Assembly: GCF_016861975.1 (NCBI RefSeq)
Contig: NZ_BOMB01000041.1
Location: 1-64,000, forward strand
From: Actinocatenispora rupis
GTDB taxonomy: Bacteria; Actinomycetota; Actinomycetes; Mycobacteriales; Micromonosporaceae
Length of the DNA: 64,000 nt
Direction of reading: 5' to 3'
Positions within the stretch are counted from its first letter, which is position 1; every line of letters starts with the position of its first letter. Below, piece by piece: positions 7,063-15,543 of the stretch. The notes under the pieces were generated by a model. The model ran no database searches. It saw only the letters and a program-made list of their open reading frames with translations, and was not told the origin of the DNA. Made by a program: the position numbers and the translations under genes.

Positions 7063-9688
7063 TCCGGTCACGCTCCTGCGCAGTGGCGGTACGTCGGTGA
7101 TCGATGTCGGGCCGCTCTCCGGCCCAACCCTGCTGTACGGCGGACATCATCGCGCGGGCCTCCTCCGGCGAACGCGCCGTCGGAGCCGCCGCGGCGTTCT
7201 GGTCACCGTTGCGTGCCCCGCGCAGTCCGGGCGCCAGGTTCGCCTGCCGGGCGCGCCGGGGCAGCTTCGGCCGGTTCGGGTCGGGCCGGACGTCGAGCGG
7301 GTTCTGTGGCGACGGCAGCGTACCGATGCTCGGCATGTTGCCCTCCGCCCATCTGGACCGGTCCGGCGCCAGGCTGGCACCGGGCTCCCGCCTCGGGTAC
7401 CGGCCGGTGGAGTCCGGTGCCCGGTGCCGAGCGGCCGGGTCGTCGCGTCGTGCGGCCGTCCCGTCGCCGTACCCCGGCGTGCCGTCGGCGCGGTCGTCGA
7501 CGACCGGCAGGATCACCGTCGAGGTGTCGGCGGTCGACGGCGAGGCGAACCAGTCGGAGCCGCGGAGGTCCCGGCGCGGGGAGACAGGTGCGGCCGGACG
7601 GGCCGGCGGGGCCGGTCGGTGTCCGTTGCCTGGCACGTCGGCCGGCGCCGGCTCCGCGTCCGGGCGCCGCGACTCGGGGGCGAGGCTCCGCACGGTCTCC
7701 CCGGTCAGGCGCTCCGCGGGGTCGGCCGGCCGTTCCACCGGAGGCGCACCGGTCGGTTGCGTGTCGGCCCGGGGTGCACCGGCCACGGGGGCGCCCGCCC
7801 GGCTCTCCAGCAGCGACGGCGGCAGCAGGACCACGGCCGAGGTCCCGCCGTACGGCGAGGACCGCAGCGAGACGGCGATGCCGCGCCGCGCGGCGAGCCG
7901 CCCGACCACGAACAGGCCGAGCTGAGTGGCGTCCGTCAGGTCGAACTCGGGCGGGTCGCTGAGCTGCTGGTTGAGCTGCGCCATGGTCTCCTGGCTCATG
8001 CTCACGCCCGCGTCCTCGATCTCGATGACGAGACCGTTGGCCGCACGGATGCCCCGCACCTGGACCGGCGCGTCGGCCGGGGAGTACAGGGCGGCGTTCT
8101 CGATCAGCTCGGCCAGCAGGTGGATCACGTCGGCGACGGCCGCGCCGACGATGTTCTCCGTCGGCAGCGGATACACCGTCACCCGCGGGTAGTCCTCGAC
8201 CTCGGTGACGGCCGACCGGACAACGTCGAGCACCGGCACCGGGCTGCTCCAGCCGCGGCCGGGCGTACCGCCGGAGAGGATGATGAGGCTCTCCGCGTGC
8301 CGGCGCATGCGCGTCGCCAGGTGGTCGAGCGTGAACAGCGAGGACAGCTGGTCGGCGTCGACGCTCGCGCGTTCCAGCTCGTCGAGCAGCTTCAGCTGCC
8401 GGTGCAGCAGCGCCTGGTTGCGCCGCGACAGGTTGACGAACACCCGGGAGACGCCCTGTCGCAGCTGCGACTCGCCCGCCGCCGAGTCGACCGCGACGCG
8501 CTGCACCCGGTCGAACGAACCGCCGAGGTCGTCCAGTTCCCGGGTACGGAGCCGGGCACCGCCCACGGACAGGGCCAGTTCGGTGCTGTCGGCGCCGGCG
8601 CGCAGGCTGCGTACCAGGTTGGGCAGGTCGACGGTGGCGGTCTGGTCCATCCGGTTGCGCAGCACGGTGATCTCGCGGATCAGGCCGCGACCGATCCGCA
8701 CCGAGACGATGACCAGGGCGGCGAAGCCGATCAGGCCGAACCCGGTGGCGATGCCGGCCCGGATGAGGATCTGGGTGGCGACGGGCTTCGCCGACTCGCC
8801 GAGGCTGAGCGCCGTGTTCAGCTCCAGCGCGTGCAGCTGCTTCAGCACCGCCCCGTACGCGGCGTCCCACTCGCCCGCGCGGACGGTGATCGCGTGTCCG
8901 GGCGCGGTCTCGACCACCGTACGTTCCAGCGACTGGAGCGTCGCCATCTGCCTGCTGTCCACCAGCTTCGTGTACTCCCTGGCGGTGGCCGGCGGCAGGT
9001 TCGGCACCGCCGTGGCGTACGAACCCTTGACGGCGCCGACCGCCTGGGAGAGGTCGTATCGTTCGTCGGCGGTCATCCGGCCGGCGGTGATCGCGGCCGA
9101 GATGCGCGCGTCGACCTCGTCCAGCACGCTGCGGGAGCGGGTCAGCCGGGACAGCGCCTCGCCCTGCGTCTGCAGGTCCGAGTCGCCGCCGTTCTGGCTG
9201 GTGATCGAGAGGAGCATCCGCAGGCCGCTCTCGATGGCCGACCCGTAGTAGGTGTAGACGTCGTTCGGGGTGGCCGCGCCCGCGTCGACGGCGGACCGCT
9301 GCCGGCCGAGCTTGTCGAGCTGGCCGAGCAGCGACGGCAGGACCTTGTCGGACTGTGTGGTCCCGACGTCGTGCACGCCCTGTACCCCGGTGGTCCGGAA
9401 CGCGTCGGCCGCCTTGTCGGTCGCCGCCCGCGCCTTGAGCAGCGGGGTCTTGCCCGCGGCCCGGTCGGCGAGGTAGACGACCGTCGCCTTCCGCTCGGCG
9501 CTCAGCGCGACGTCGAGGTTGTCCGCAGGTATACCGATGGTGAAGTGGCGGTCCTCGATCTGGTTGAGCGTCAGCGCGCCGGGAACGGTGAGGTACATCG
9601 CGTACGCCCAGAGCGGGGTCAGCGCGGCGAACGTCACCAGCAGCAGCGTGCCGATCCGGAAACGTACCGAACGGCGTCTGGTTGTCAT
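7055..9688 (-). CDS. cvnA: conservon sensor histidine kinase with nitrate/nitrite-sensing-type domain (CvnA)
   Basis: This membrane kinase has 877 residues. TM1 lies at about 13-33, an extracellular four-helix nitrate/nitrite-sensing-like region at about 40-300, and TM2 at about 310-335. The kinase core has DHLATRMRRHAESL (about 455-468), N-box ELIENAALYSP (about 526), EIEDAGVSM (about 556) and QLGLFVVGRLAARRG (about 596). The expected catalytic His box is replaced by the conservon type, so autophosphorylation is uncertain. Residues from about 635 onward are Pro/Arg/Ala-rich and probably disordered, as in other CvnA proteins. It starts 13 bases after the FAD oxidase stop, which suggests a single transcript. 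Confidence 0.92.
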   Translation of the reverse strand: MTTRRRSVRFRIGTLLLVTFAALTPLWAYAMYLTVPGALTLNQIEDRHFTIGIPADNLDVALSAERKATVVYLADRAAGKTPLLKARAATDKAADAFRTTGVQGVHDVGTTQSDKVLPSLLGQLDKLGRQRSAVDAGAATPNDVYTYYGSAIESGLRMLLSITSQNGGDSDLQTQGEALSRLTRSRSVLDEVDARISAAITAGRMTADERYDLSQAVGAVKGSYATAVPNLPPATAREYTKLVDSRQMATLQSLERTVVETAPGHAITVRAGEWDAAYGAVLKQLHALELNTALSLGESAKPVATQILIRAGIATGFGLIGFAALVIVSVRIGRGLIREITVLRNRMDQTATVDLPNLVRSLRAGADSTELALSVGGARLRTRELDDLGGSFDRVQRVAVDSAAGESQLRQGVSRVFVNLSRRNQALLHRQLKLLDELERASVDADQLSSLFTLDHLATRMRRHAESLIILSGGTPGRGWSSPVPVLDVVRSAVTEVEDYPRVTVYPLPTENIVGAAVADVIHLLAELIENAALYSPADAPVQVRGIRAANGLVIEIEDAGVSMSQETMAQLNQQLSDPPEFDLTDATQLGLFVVGRLAARRGIAVSLRSSPYGGTSAVVLLPPSLLESRAGAPVAGAPRADTQPTGAPPVERPADPAERLTGETVRSLAPESRRPDAEPAPADVPGNGHRPAPPARPAAPVSPRRDLRGSDWFASPSTADTSTVILPVVDDRADGTPGYGDGTAARRDDPAARHRAPDSTGRYPRREPGASLAPDRSRWAEGNMPSIGTLPSPQNPLDVRPDPNRPKLPRRARQANLAPGLRGARNGDQNAAAAPTARSPEEARAMMSAVQQGWAGERPDIDHRRTATAQERDRND

Positions 9689-9701
9689 CGGGCTCCCGCC
9701 G

Positions 9702-11087
9702 CTAGTCGCTGAGTACGGGGCGGTTGCCGCGGATCGTGCCCCGTGGGTCGTGGCGACGCTTGACGTCCCGGAGCCGGACCAGCGTCTCCGACGGGAACGC
9801 GTGGTGCGGCCGGTGCTCGTAGCCCAGCATGTTGCACTGCGTGCTGCCGTCCAGGTAGGCGGAGAACTCGCGCTCCAGCCCCGCCCAGTGCTCGTGCACC
9901 TGCTCCGCCACGCCGGGCGCCATCGGCATCCCGAACGCGAGCAGCAGGTACGGCTGGGTGATCGAGCCGGCGGCCCCGCCGCAGTCGGTGGCGAACGCCC
10001 CGCCGAGGTGCCGCAGGCACATGATCAGCGGCGAGCCGCTGGCCGGGCCGGTGAGCTTGGCCAGGCTGGTCACGACGGCACCGTCCACTTCGGACAGCAG
10101 CTGCGCCCAGTCCATCGCCGGCCGCGGGTGGTCGCCCTCACCGGCGACCAGCGGCAGCGCCGACGGCTGCACGTCCCCGGTGGTGTCGAGCACCGTGTCG
10201 GGGACCGCCCGCAGCTCAGCCAGGTACGGCTCGGCGTCCTCGGCCGAGCCGAGGTACGTGAAGTTCACCGTGATGAACGACTGGCCGCGCATCTCCGGCG
10301 GCAGGCCGTCGACGTCCGGCCAGGTCCCCCACCACACCCAGAGCGTCAGCGCCGCGGGCGCCGCCGCCGTGACCGCCGCATAGGCGGAGAGCACCTGCTC
10401 GTTGCGCGCGCCGGGCCAGTGCAGCGCCCCACCGTAGAGCCGGTCGCACTCGAACAGGCCGAACTCGACCGCCGTGACGACGGCAAAGTCGCCGCCGCCA
10501 CCACGCAGCGCCCAGAACAGCTCCGGGTCGGTGTCGGCGTCGACCGTGCGCGCCGTCCCCGTCGCGTCGACCACGTCGTACGACACGACGCGGCTCGCGG
10601 CGAGGCCGTGCGCCCGGCTGAACCACGACATCCCGCCGCCCAGCAGGTATCCGACGACGCTGACGTCGCCGTTGCTGCCGATGTCGGCCATCAGACCGGT
10701 GCCGTCCAGCACGTCCAGTACGGCCTGCCACTTGACGCCGGCGCCGGCCCGGACGCGCCGCGCGTCGCGGTCGAGGACGACCTCGTCCAGCGCGGCGGTG
10801 CGGAGGATGATGGCGCCGGACTGGGCGGCCGTGGGCGCGTGCCCGCCGGGCTGCGCGGCGACCGGAACCCCGGCCTCGCCGGCGAAGCGGACCAGCGTCT
10901 CGATGTCGGCGACGTCGCGCGCGGCGACGACCGCCACCGGTTGCTGGTCGTAGAAGCGGTTCCAGGCGACCCTGGCCTCGTCCCAGTCGGGATCGCCGGG
11001 AAGCCAGCAACGGCCAGGAAAGAGCTCTCGAAGGGCGGACAGACTGCTGGGCGCATTTGCACCATCGGCGAAACCGCTGGTCAACAC
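9702..11087 (-). CDS. FAD-linked oxidoreductase, berberine-bridge-enzyme type
   Basis: This 461-residue flavoprotein has the p-cresol methylhydroxylase-type FAD domain. QPGGHAPTA (about 79-87) contains the His used for 8-alpha FAD attachment in this family, GAGVKWQAVLDVL follows, and GYLLGGGMSWFSRAHGLA is the pyrophosphate-binding segment. The end RLRDVKRRHDPRGTIRGNRPV is the BBE domain. I do not see the CxxxA-type Cys of bicovalent members near residue 140, so attachment is probably through His only. Relatives oxidise sugars, alkaloids or polyketides. There is no secretion signal. It lies immediately upstream of cvnA in the same direction. Confidence 0.85.
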   Translation of the reverse strand: MLTSGFADGANAPSSLSALRELFPGRCWLPGDPDWDEARVAWNRFYDQQPVAVVAARDVADIETLVRFAGEAGVPVAAQPGGHAPTAAQSGAIILRTAALDEVVLDRDARRVRAGAGVKWQAVLDVLDGTGLMADIGSNGDVSVVGYLLGGGMSWFSRAHGLAASRVVSYDVVDATGTARTVDADTDPELFWALRGGGGDFAVVTAVEFGLFECDRLYGGALHWPGARNEQVLSAYAAVTAAAPAALTLWVWWGTWPDVDGLPPEMRGQSFITVNFTYLGSAEDAEPYLAELRAVPDTVLDTTGDVQPSALPLVAGEGDHPRPAMDWAQLLSEVDGAVVTSLAKLTGPASGSPLIMCLRHLGGAFATDCGGAAGSITQPYLLLAFGMPMAPGVAEQVHEHWAGLEREFSAYLDGSTQCNMLGYEHRPHHAFPSETLVRLRDVKRRHDPRGTIRGNRPVLSD

Positions 11088-11379
11088 GGCAGGATCTTAT
11101 GGTTCACCCATTGCGATGACAATAACTCCCGACGACATCGCCCGAACAAACACGCTCCGACATTGGTGACAATACGGGCAGCGATCATAGGGTCCCGGAT
11201 GGCGCTACCCGTCCGACCAATGTGGTCCGACCACCGCGCCCGCGCAGGGATCCGCCGCCGCAGTGTGCGCCTGGAGCGCGGCCCCGGTGCCGGAGCGGGG
11301 CCTCGTGTCGGAGTGCGTCTCGGGTGTCGGAGTGCGGCTCGGTATCGGAGCGGCGGGCCGATGCTTGCGTCGACCGGGA

Positions 11380-11640
11380 TCAGTCGACGCGGACCGGGAG
11401 TGCGTGCAGCCCGTTGAGCAGCAGGCCCCGCGGCCGCTCCGGCTCCCTAACGGATCGGTGAGGCGCAGACCCGGTACCCGCTCGAGCAGCGCACCAGGGC
11501 GATGCGTCCCTGCAGTCCGGCGAGCGGCGTGCCGAGGCAGTGGTGGATGCCGTGCCCGAACGCGAGATGGCGCACGCCTCGCGCGGATGCGGTACCCGGT
11601 TCCCCGGCGCGTCACGTGTAGCCGGGGCGCGACCACTTCG
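11380..11640 (-). pseudogene. cytochrome P450 C-terminal remnant
   Basis: One frame reads [19 protein letters not shown], a perfect P450 heme-binding loop with the Cys ligand at about 11540. A second frame upstream reads [11 protein letters not shown], the usual sequence just before that loop. Two further frames downstream read [13 protein letters not shown] and EPERPRGLLLNGLHALPVRVD, the usual P450 C-terminus, ending at TGA 11380. At least three frameshifts separate these pieces and nothing of the N-terminal 330 residues remains. It is an old inactive fragment. The 11088-11379 stretch holds no gene. Confidence 0.78.
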
Positions 11641-11676
11641 GCGCTGGCGGTGTGCTGTGCGCGCCGCCGGTAGGGG

Positions 11677-12555
11677 TTAGGTGGCCGGGTGGTCATGCAG
11701 CCAGGCCAGTACCTGCTGGGCATGGGTGTTGGGCGGGAAGATCGGGTAGAAGACATGCTCGACATGCCCGGTGACGACGTCGTGGCCGCGCAGCAGGCGC
11801 GGGCTGGTGCCTGACGGGCCCTTGCCGGCGAAGTCCCAGATCGTGATCTCGGGGGCGCCGTCGTTGGCCAGCCAGCGGTCGGTGCGGTCGAAGGCCAGTC
11901 GGGTGACCTTGTCCGGGTAGCCCGGCATTTCGAGTTCTTGGCCGTCCCGGGCGCGCCAGATGTGGACGCTGCGGTCCTGGTTGCCCGTGCAGATCCACCG
12001 GCTGTTGCTGGTCGCGGCGACAGCCAGGTGCGACCCCGGGTACGCGAAGTGCCCGACCGGGTCGCGGCGGTGCGGGGCGTAGCGGTAGACGCCGTTGTAG
12101 GCGCAGGCGGCGACTTCGCGGCCACCCTTGAACCAGGTCAGGTCGGTGAGCGTGCTGGGCGCCTCGTCGGTGCGCCACAGTTCGGCGCCGTCACCGGCCC
12201 GGACGACGACCCGGCGGCCGTCGGCGACGGCGACACGGCCGTCGCGGCTCCACCTGGCCACCGACGACCACGTCCCGGTCTCGTACCGGTCGAGGGTGCG
12301 ATCGGCCGCGTGCCAGATCGCGTGGCCGGTGGGGCCGGTGACGGCGAGCCGAGCCCCGTCGGGTGAGAACTCGGTGTGCAGGCCACCGTCAACCGTGAAC
12401 GTCGCGATCGGCGCGCCGTCGTCGGCGTTGAGGATGGCGCAGGCGCCTTCGGCGCCGAGGACGGCGACCAGTCCGCCGGCGGCGCTGACCGAGACGGGGG
12501 CGTCGTCGATGTCGGCCTGCCACACCAGATCCGGGTCGGTGGTCGTGGTGCTCAC
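11677..12555 (-). CDS. WD40-repeat beta-propeller protein
   Basis: This 292-residue protein has about six WD40-like blades: HTEFSPDGARLAVTG, VARWSRDGRVAVADG, LTWFKGGREVAACAYNG, WICTGNQDRSVHIWRARDG and RLAFDRTDRWLANDGAPEITIWDFAG. There is no signal peptide. Such proteins act as scaffolds and this one's partner is unknown. Its GTG start overlaps by 4 bases the stop of the CobW remnant upstream, which shows it was once translationally coupled to a CobW-type zinc metallochaperone and belongs to the zinc locus. With CobW deleted, its expression now depends on the transporter operon. Confidence 0.85.
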   Translation of the reverse strand: MSTTTTDPDLVWQADIDDAPVSVSAAGGLVAVLGAEGACAILNADDGAPIATFTVDGGLHTEFSPDGARLAVTGPTGHAIWHAADRTLDRYETGTWSSVARWSRDGRVAVADGRRVVVRAGDGAELWRTDEAPSTLTDLTWFKGGREVAACAYNGVYRYAPHRRDPVGHFAYPGSHLAVAATSNSRWICTGNQDRSVHIWRARDGQELEMPGYPDKVTRLAFDRTDRWLANDGAPEITIWDFAGKGPSGTSPRLLRGHDVVTGHVEHVFYPIFPPNTHAQQVLAWLHDHPAT

Positions 12556-12692
12556 GCGGCGTCTCCGGTCAGGCAGCCGACGAACCCGTCGGTCAGCTCG
12601 GCGCGGTCGAGGTTGCGGCCGATGAACACCAGGCGGTTGGTACGGGTCTCGCCGTCGTGCCAGCGCCGTCCCTCGTCGCCGTCGAACAGCAG
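12552..12692 (-). pseudogene. C-terminal remnant of a CobW/COG0523 GTPase
   Basis: The last 46 codons before TGA 12552 read as a CobW C-terminal domain end: FDGDEGRRWHDGETRTNRLVFIGRNLDRAEL (shown in part; key elements are the Trp, the Arg-Thr-Asn stretch and LVFIGRNLDR). The GTPase domain with GxxxxGKT and the zinc-binding CxCC motif is missing. The fragment lies directly against the truncated permease, in a different frame, so a deletion removed the permease end and most of the CobW gene. CobW proteins deliver zinc to client enzymes under scarcity. Confidence 0.7.
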
Positions 12693-13288
12693 GCCCCGAC
12701 GGTGGTCAGGCCGATCACGACGACCAGACCCAGGCCGAGGATCAGCACCGTGTCGGCCACTCCGGTACGTACGCCGAGAGTGCGGGCGTGCCCGGTGTCG
12801 AGCGTGGTCGCGACCAGTACCGGCAGGCAGACGACCACGGCCGCCACGATCCCGACAGCCAACACCATCTCGGCCGCCACATCGCCGGCGGTCACGGTGA
12901 CCGGGTTGCCGAACAGCACATGGGACAGCGCCCGGGGTTCGGCGTTGAGCGACACACCGATGACACCCAACGCGAACAGCCCCTGCCCGGCCACACCGAT
13001 CGCGCTGTCCTCCGGCAGCCGCGCCCGGACTACGAGTACGGCCACCAGGATCGCCATCACCACCGCGGCGACCAGCCCGCCGGCCAGCAGAGAGGAACCC
13101 AGCAGCGCGGCGGCGGCGACCCCGGCGAGGATGGCGTGACTCATCGCGTCGGTGAGATAGACCAGGCGCCGGCTGGTCGCCCACACCCCGGCCAGCGGCG
13201 CGGCGACCCCGACCGCGACGGTGGCGAGCGCGGCCCGCTGCATGAACGGGTACGACAGGGACTGCGTCAGCCAGCCGATGCCGGTCAT
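12593..13288 (-). pseudogene. znuB: zinc/manganese ABC transporter permease, C-terminally truncated
   Basis: This is an ABC-3 family permease with hydrophobic helices and the family motifs TDAMSHAILAGVAAA (about 44-58) and VIGVSLNAEPRALSHVLFGNP. The protein is homologous to about residue 199 (ending VVVIGLTTVG). Beyond that the frame enters the CobW remnant and reads about 30 unrelated residues to the stop at 12593. A normal family member continues with two more helices (about 270-290 residues in total). It probably cannot form a working transporter. The start ATGA overlaps the ATPase stop. Confidence 0.78.
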
Positions 13289-14007
13289 CCCGTGCCCGCC
13301 AGTCCGAACAGGTCAGCCACGCGACCGCGGGACAGCACCTCACCGGCCGGGCCATCGGCCAGGACGGTCCGGTCCACCGCAACCGCGCGCCGGAACGCGC
13401 CACGGGCCAGGTCGATCTCGTGCAGCGCGCAGCACACCGCGACCCCGTCGGCGGCCAGTGCCGTCAATGCGTCGACCAGCGCGCCCGTGCTCGCCGCGTC
13501 GAGGCCCTCGCACGGCTCGTCCAGCAACAGCACGTCCGGCTCCTGCGCCAACGCCCGGGCCAGCAGTACCCGCTGGGCCTGCCCGCCGGACAGGGCCTGC
13601 ACCGGCCGGTCGGCCAGCGACCAGACACCGACCCGGCGCAGCGCAGCGTCGACCGCCTGTCGATCCCCGGCACCGGGCCGCCGCCACCATCGCCGCGGAT
13701 CGAGTCGACCGGTGCCGACCACCTGTCGTACCGACACGGGCAGGTCCCACCGCGGCGTTGCCCGCTGCGCCACGTACGCGACCCGAACCCGGCCCCGGTC
13801 TCGCGGGCACGCGGCCGGATGATGCTCCACCGTGCCGCGGTAGGCGACCAGCCCGGCCAACGCGCGCAGCAGAGAGGACTTGCCGGCGCCGTTACGACCG
13901 ACCAGCGCGACGAGTTCACCCGCGGCTACGGCGAAGTCCACGTTCGCGAGGGCCGTGATCGGCCCGTACCGCACGCTCAAGCCGCGGGCCTGCAGAACCG
14001 GGCTCAC
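13285..14007 (-). CDS. znuC: zinc/manganese ABC transporter ATP-binding protein
   Basis: This 240-residue ABC ATPase has Walker A GRNGAGKS (37-44), Q-loop YVAQRATPRWDLPVSV, signature LSGGQAQR, Walker B VLLLDEP and H-loop ALHEIDLA. The Q-loop neighbourhood (R-x-x-P-R-W-D-L-P-V-S-V) is characteristic of metal ABC-3 ATPases. GTG at 14005-14007 overlaps the ZnuA stop (GTGA), and its own stop overlaps the permease ATG. It looks intact although its permease is not. Confidence 0.9.
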   Translation of the reverse strand: MSPVLQARGLSVRYGPITALANVDFAVAAGELVALVGRNGAGKSSLLRALAGLVAYRGTVEHHPAACPRDRGRVRVAYVAQRATPRWDLPVSVRQVVGTGRLDPRRWWRRPGAGDRQAVDAALRRVGVWSLADRPVQALSGGQAQRVLLARALAQEPDVLLLDEPCEGLDAASTGALVDALTALAADGVAVCCALHEIDLARGAFRRAVAVDRTVLADGPAGEVLSRGRVADLFGLAGTG

Positions 14008-14948
14008 CGGCACTCCAGCCCCGAGTGCAGACGGCGGCCGTTGCCGCGCATCACCGTCAGGTAGTCCTGCCCCGCGCCCAACGCCCGCGTCGGGTCGAAC
14101 TCCAGCGCGGCGAGCAGGTCCACCCGGGCACCGATCTCGGCCGCCACCGTGTCGGCCAACTTCGGCGGCAGCGCCTCCTCGAAGTACACGGTGTGCACAC
14201 CGGCCTTCCGCGCCTGCCGGGAGATCGTCGCCAGTGTCTTCGCGTCGGGCTCGGCATCCGGGGACAGCCCCGCGATCGGGATCTGGCGCAGCCCGTACCG
14301 GCGCGCGAAGTAGCCGAACGCGGCGTGCGAGGTGACGATCGAGGTCTGCGCGCATCCGGTCAGATCCGCCCGCAGATCGGAGTGCAGGCGGTCGAGGTCA
14401 CGCTGCAACCGAGCCAGGTTGTCCCGGTACCCATCGGCATGCTCCGGGTCCGCCCGCTCGTACGCCCCGGCGACCGCGGCGGCCATCGCCCGCATCCGCA
14501 GCGGATCCAGCCAGACATGCGGGTCCTTCCCACCCGCCAGAGCTTCCCTCCCCAGTACCGACGGTGCCGGCAGCAGATTCACCCCCGGCACGGAGAGCAG
14601 ATCCGTGCGGCGCACCGACCGGGGAAGCTCGCCCACCGCCTTCTGCACATCGGGCTGGAACCCCGCACCCAGGTAGAACACCACGTTTGCGTCAGCAAGC
14701 GCCCCGGCCCCCTTGGCGTCGACCGCGAGTTCGTGCGGCTCCGTACCCGGCGGGGTCAGGTCGGCGACCGACACCCGATCACCGCCCACACGCTGGGCCA
14801 GGAACTGCACCGGATAGAAGTCCGCCACCACCCGCAACCGCCCTGGCGACCCGGACGATGAGGTGCCACAACCGGCCAGCAGCAACGGAACCAGCAGCAC
14901 GGCAGCAGCAAGGACAGGCACACGAGCCACACGTAGTCGGCGAGACAC
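14004..14948 (-). CDS. znuA: zinc/manganese ABC transporter substrate-binding lipoprotein
   Basis: This cluster A-I metal-binding lipoprotein of 314 residues has a signal peptide with lipobox LLLAGC near residue 25. Metal ligands expected of the family are visible: GTEPHELAVD (first His), DPHVWLDPLRM (second His), SHAAFGYFARRYGL (third His) and EEALPP with the later Asp. There is no His-rich loop between the first two ligand regions; its place is taken by a short linker. GTG at 14948 gives the correct signal peptide; the longer frame to 15029 would place charged residues before it. It heads the operon ZnuA-ATPase-permease-(CobW)-WD40. Confidence 0.9.
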   Translation of the reverse strand: MSRRLRVARVPVLAAAVLLVPLLLAGCGTSSSGSPGRLRVVADFYPVQFLAQRVGGDRVSVADLTPPGTEPHELAVDAKGAGALADANVVFYLGAGFQPDVQKAVGELPRSVRRTDLLSVPGVNLLPAPSVLGREALAGGKDPHVWLDPLRMRAMAAAVAGAYERADPEHADGYRDNLARLQRDLDRLHSDLRADLTGCAQTSIVTSHAAFGYFARRYGLRQIPIAGLSPDAEPDAKTLATISRQARKAGVHTVYFEEALPPKLADTVAAEIGARVDLLAALEFDPTRALGAGQDYLTVMRGNGRRLHSGLECR

Positions 14949-14961
14949 ACCGAGAGCGTAC

Positions 14962-14982
14962 TGAAAACGGATCTCATTATCA
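14962..14982 (-). promoter_or_regulatory. candidate Zur operator before znuA
   Basis: On the minus strand TGATAATGAGATCCGTTTTC lies 14 bases before the znuA start. It has the TGAtAAtgA...TTTTCA look of actinobacterial Zur boxes and is an imperfect inverted repeat in a GC-rich background. The match is by eye. Zinc-responsive repression of znuA by Zur is the known arrangement in related bacteria. Confidence 0.45.
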
Positions 14983-15543
14983 ACAAGCTGAGCGCCGTAC
15001 GCTACACGCCGTCGTTGGCCGTCCATCACGACGTCGGGACACCACCGCGGCCGGGCCCGGCGACCCGATGCCTCCGATCGACGTGTTCACCCGCGGCATC
15101 GGCGCTACGCACAGTTCGGCTGGCCCAGGATCCGGAACCGCCAGAGTCGGCGGCAAGAACGTCTGAGCCGTCGGGCGGGCCCGTGAGAGCCGCGTTGAGA
15201 ACCGCCCGCCCTCAACGATCACGGCGTGATGCCGAAGGGCGCAGCGGGCAGCGGCCGATGGGGTGCTGCGTGCGCGCATCGAACACGGTGCCAGCGTCGC
15301 GCGCGCCCAGCACGCCGGCGAGCCAGCCCAGCCCGCACCTGATCCGTGCACTGATCGACGCGAACCCCAGCACCACCTACAGACCTGACACCCGGGAAGC
15401 CCCATCCGGCCGTCACGCTGGTCGGTACCGGATCTCGATGGACGCGAACCCGGCTCCCGCCGTGTGCCGCGCGACGGTGAGCCACAGCCCCGATAGCAGC
15501 CGTTTACACGCGGCCCCGCGGGTGCGGAGCGGCGGGACCTCGA
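14983..15543. other. intergenic, possible decayed sequence
   Basis: The stretch between znuA and the serine hydrolase has one minus-strand frame with protein-like segments (around 15080-15170, containing TFLPPTLAVPDPGPAELCVAP) but no usable start, no ribosome site and no recognised family. It may be the remains of a gene; I see nothing firmer. Confidence 0.3.

Noticed and set aside
6686-9712. About 1000-codon plus-strand frame across cvnA
   Set aside because: It is the antisense shadow of the kinase gene, with no homology-like segments.
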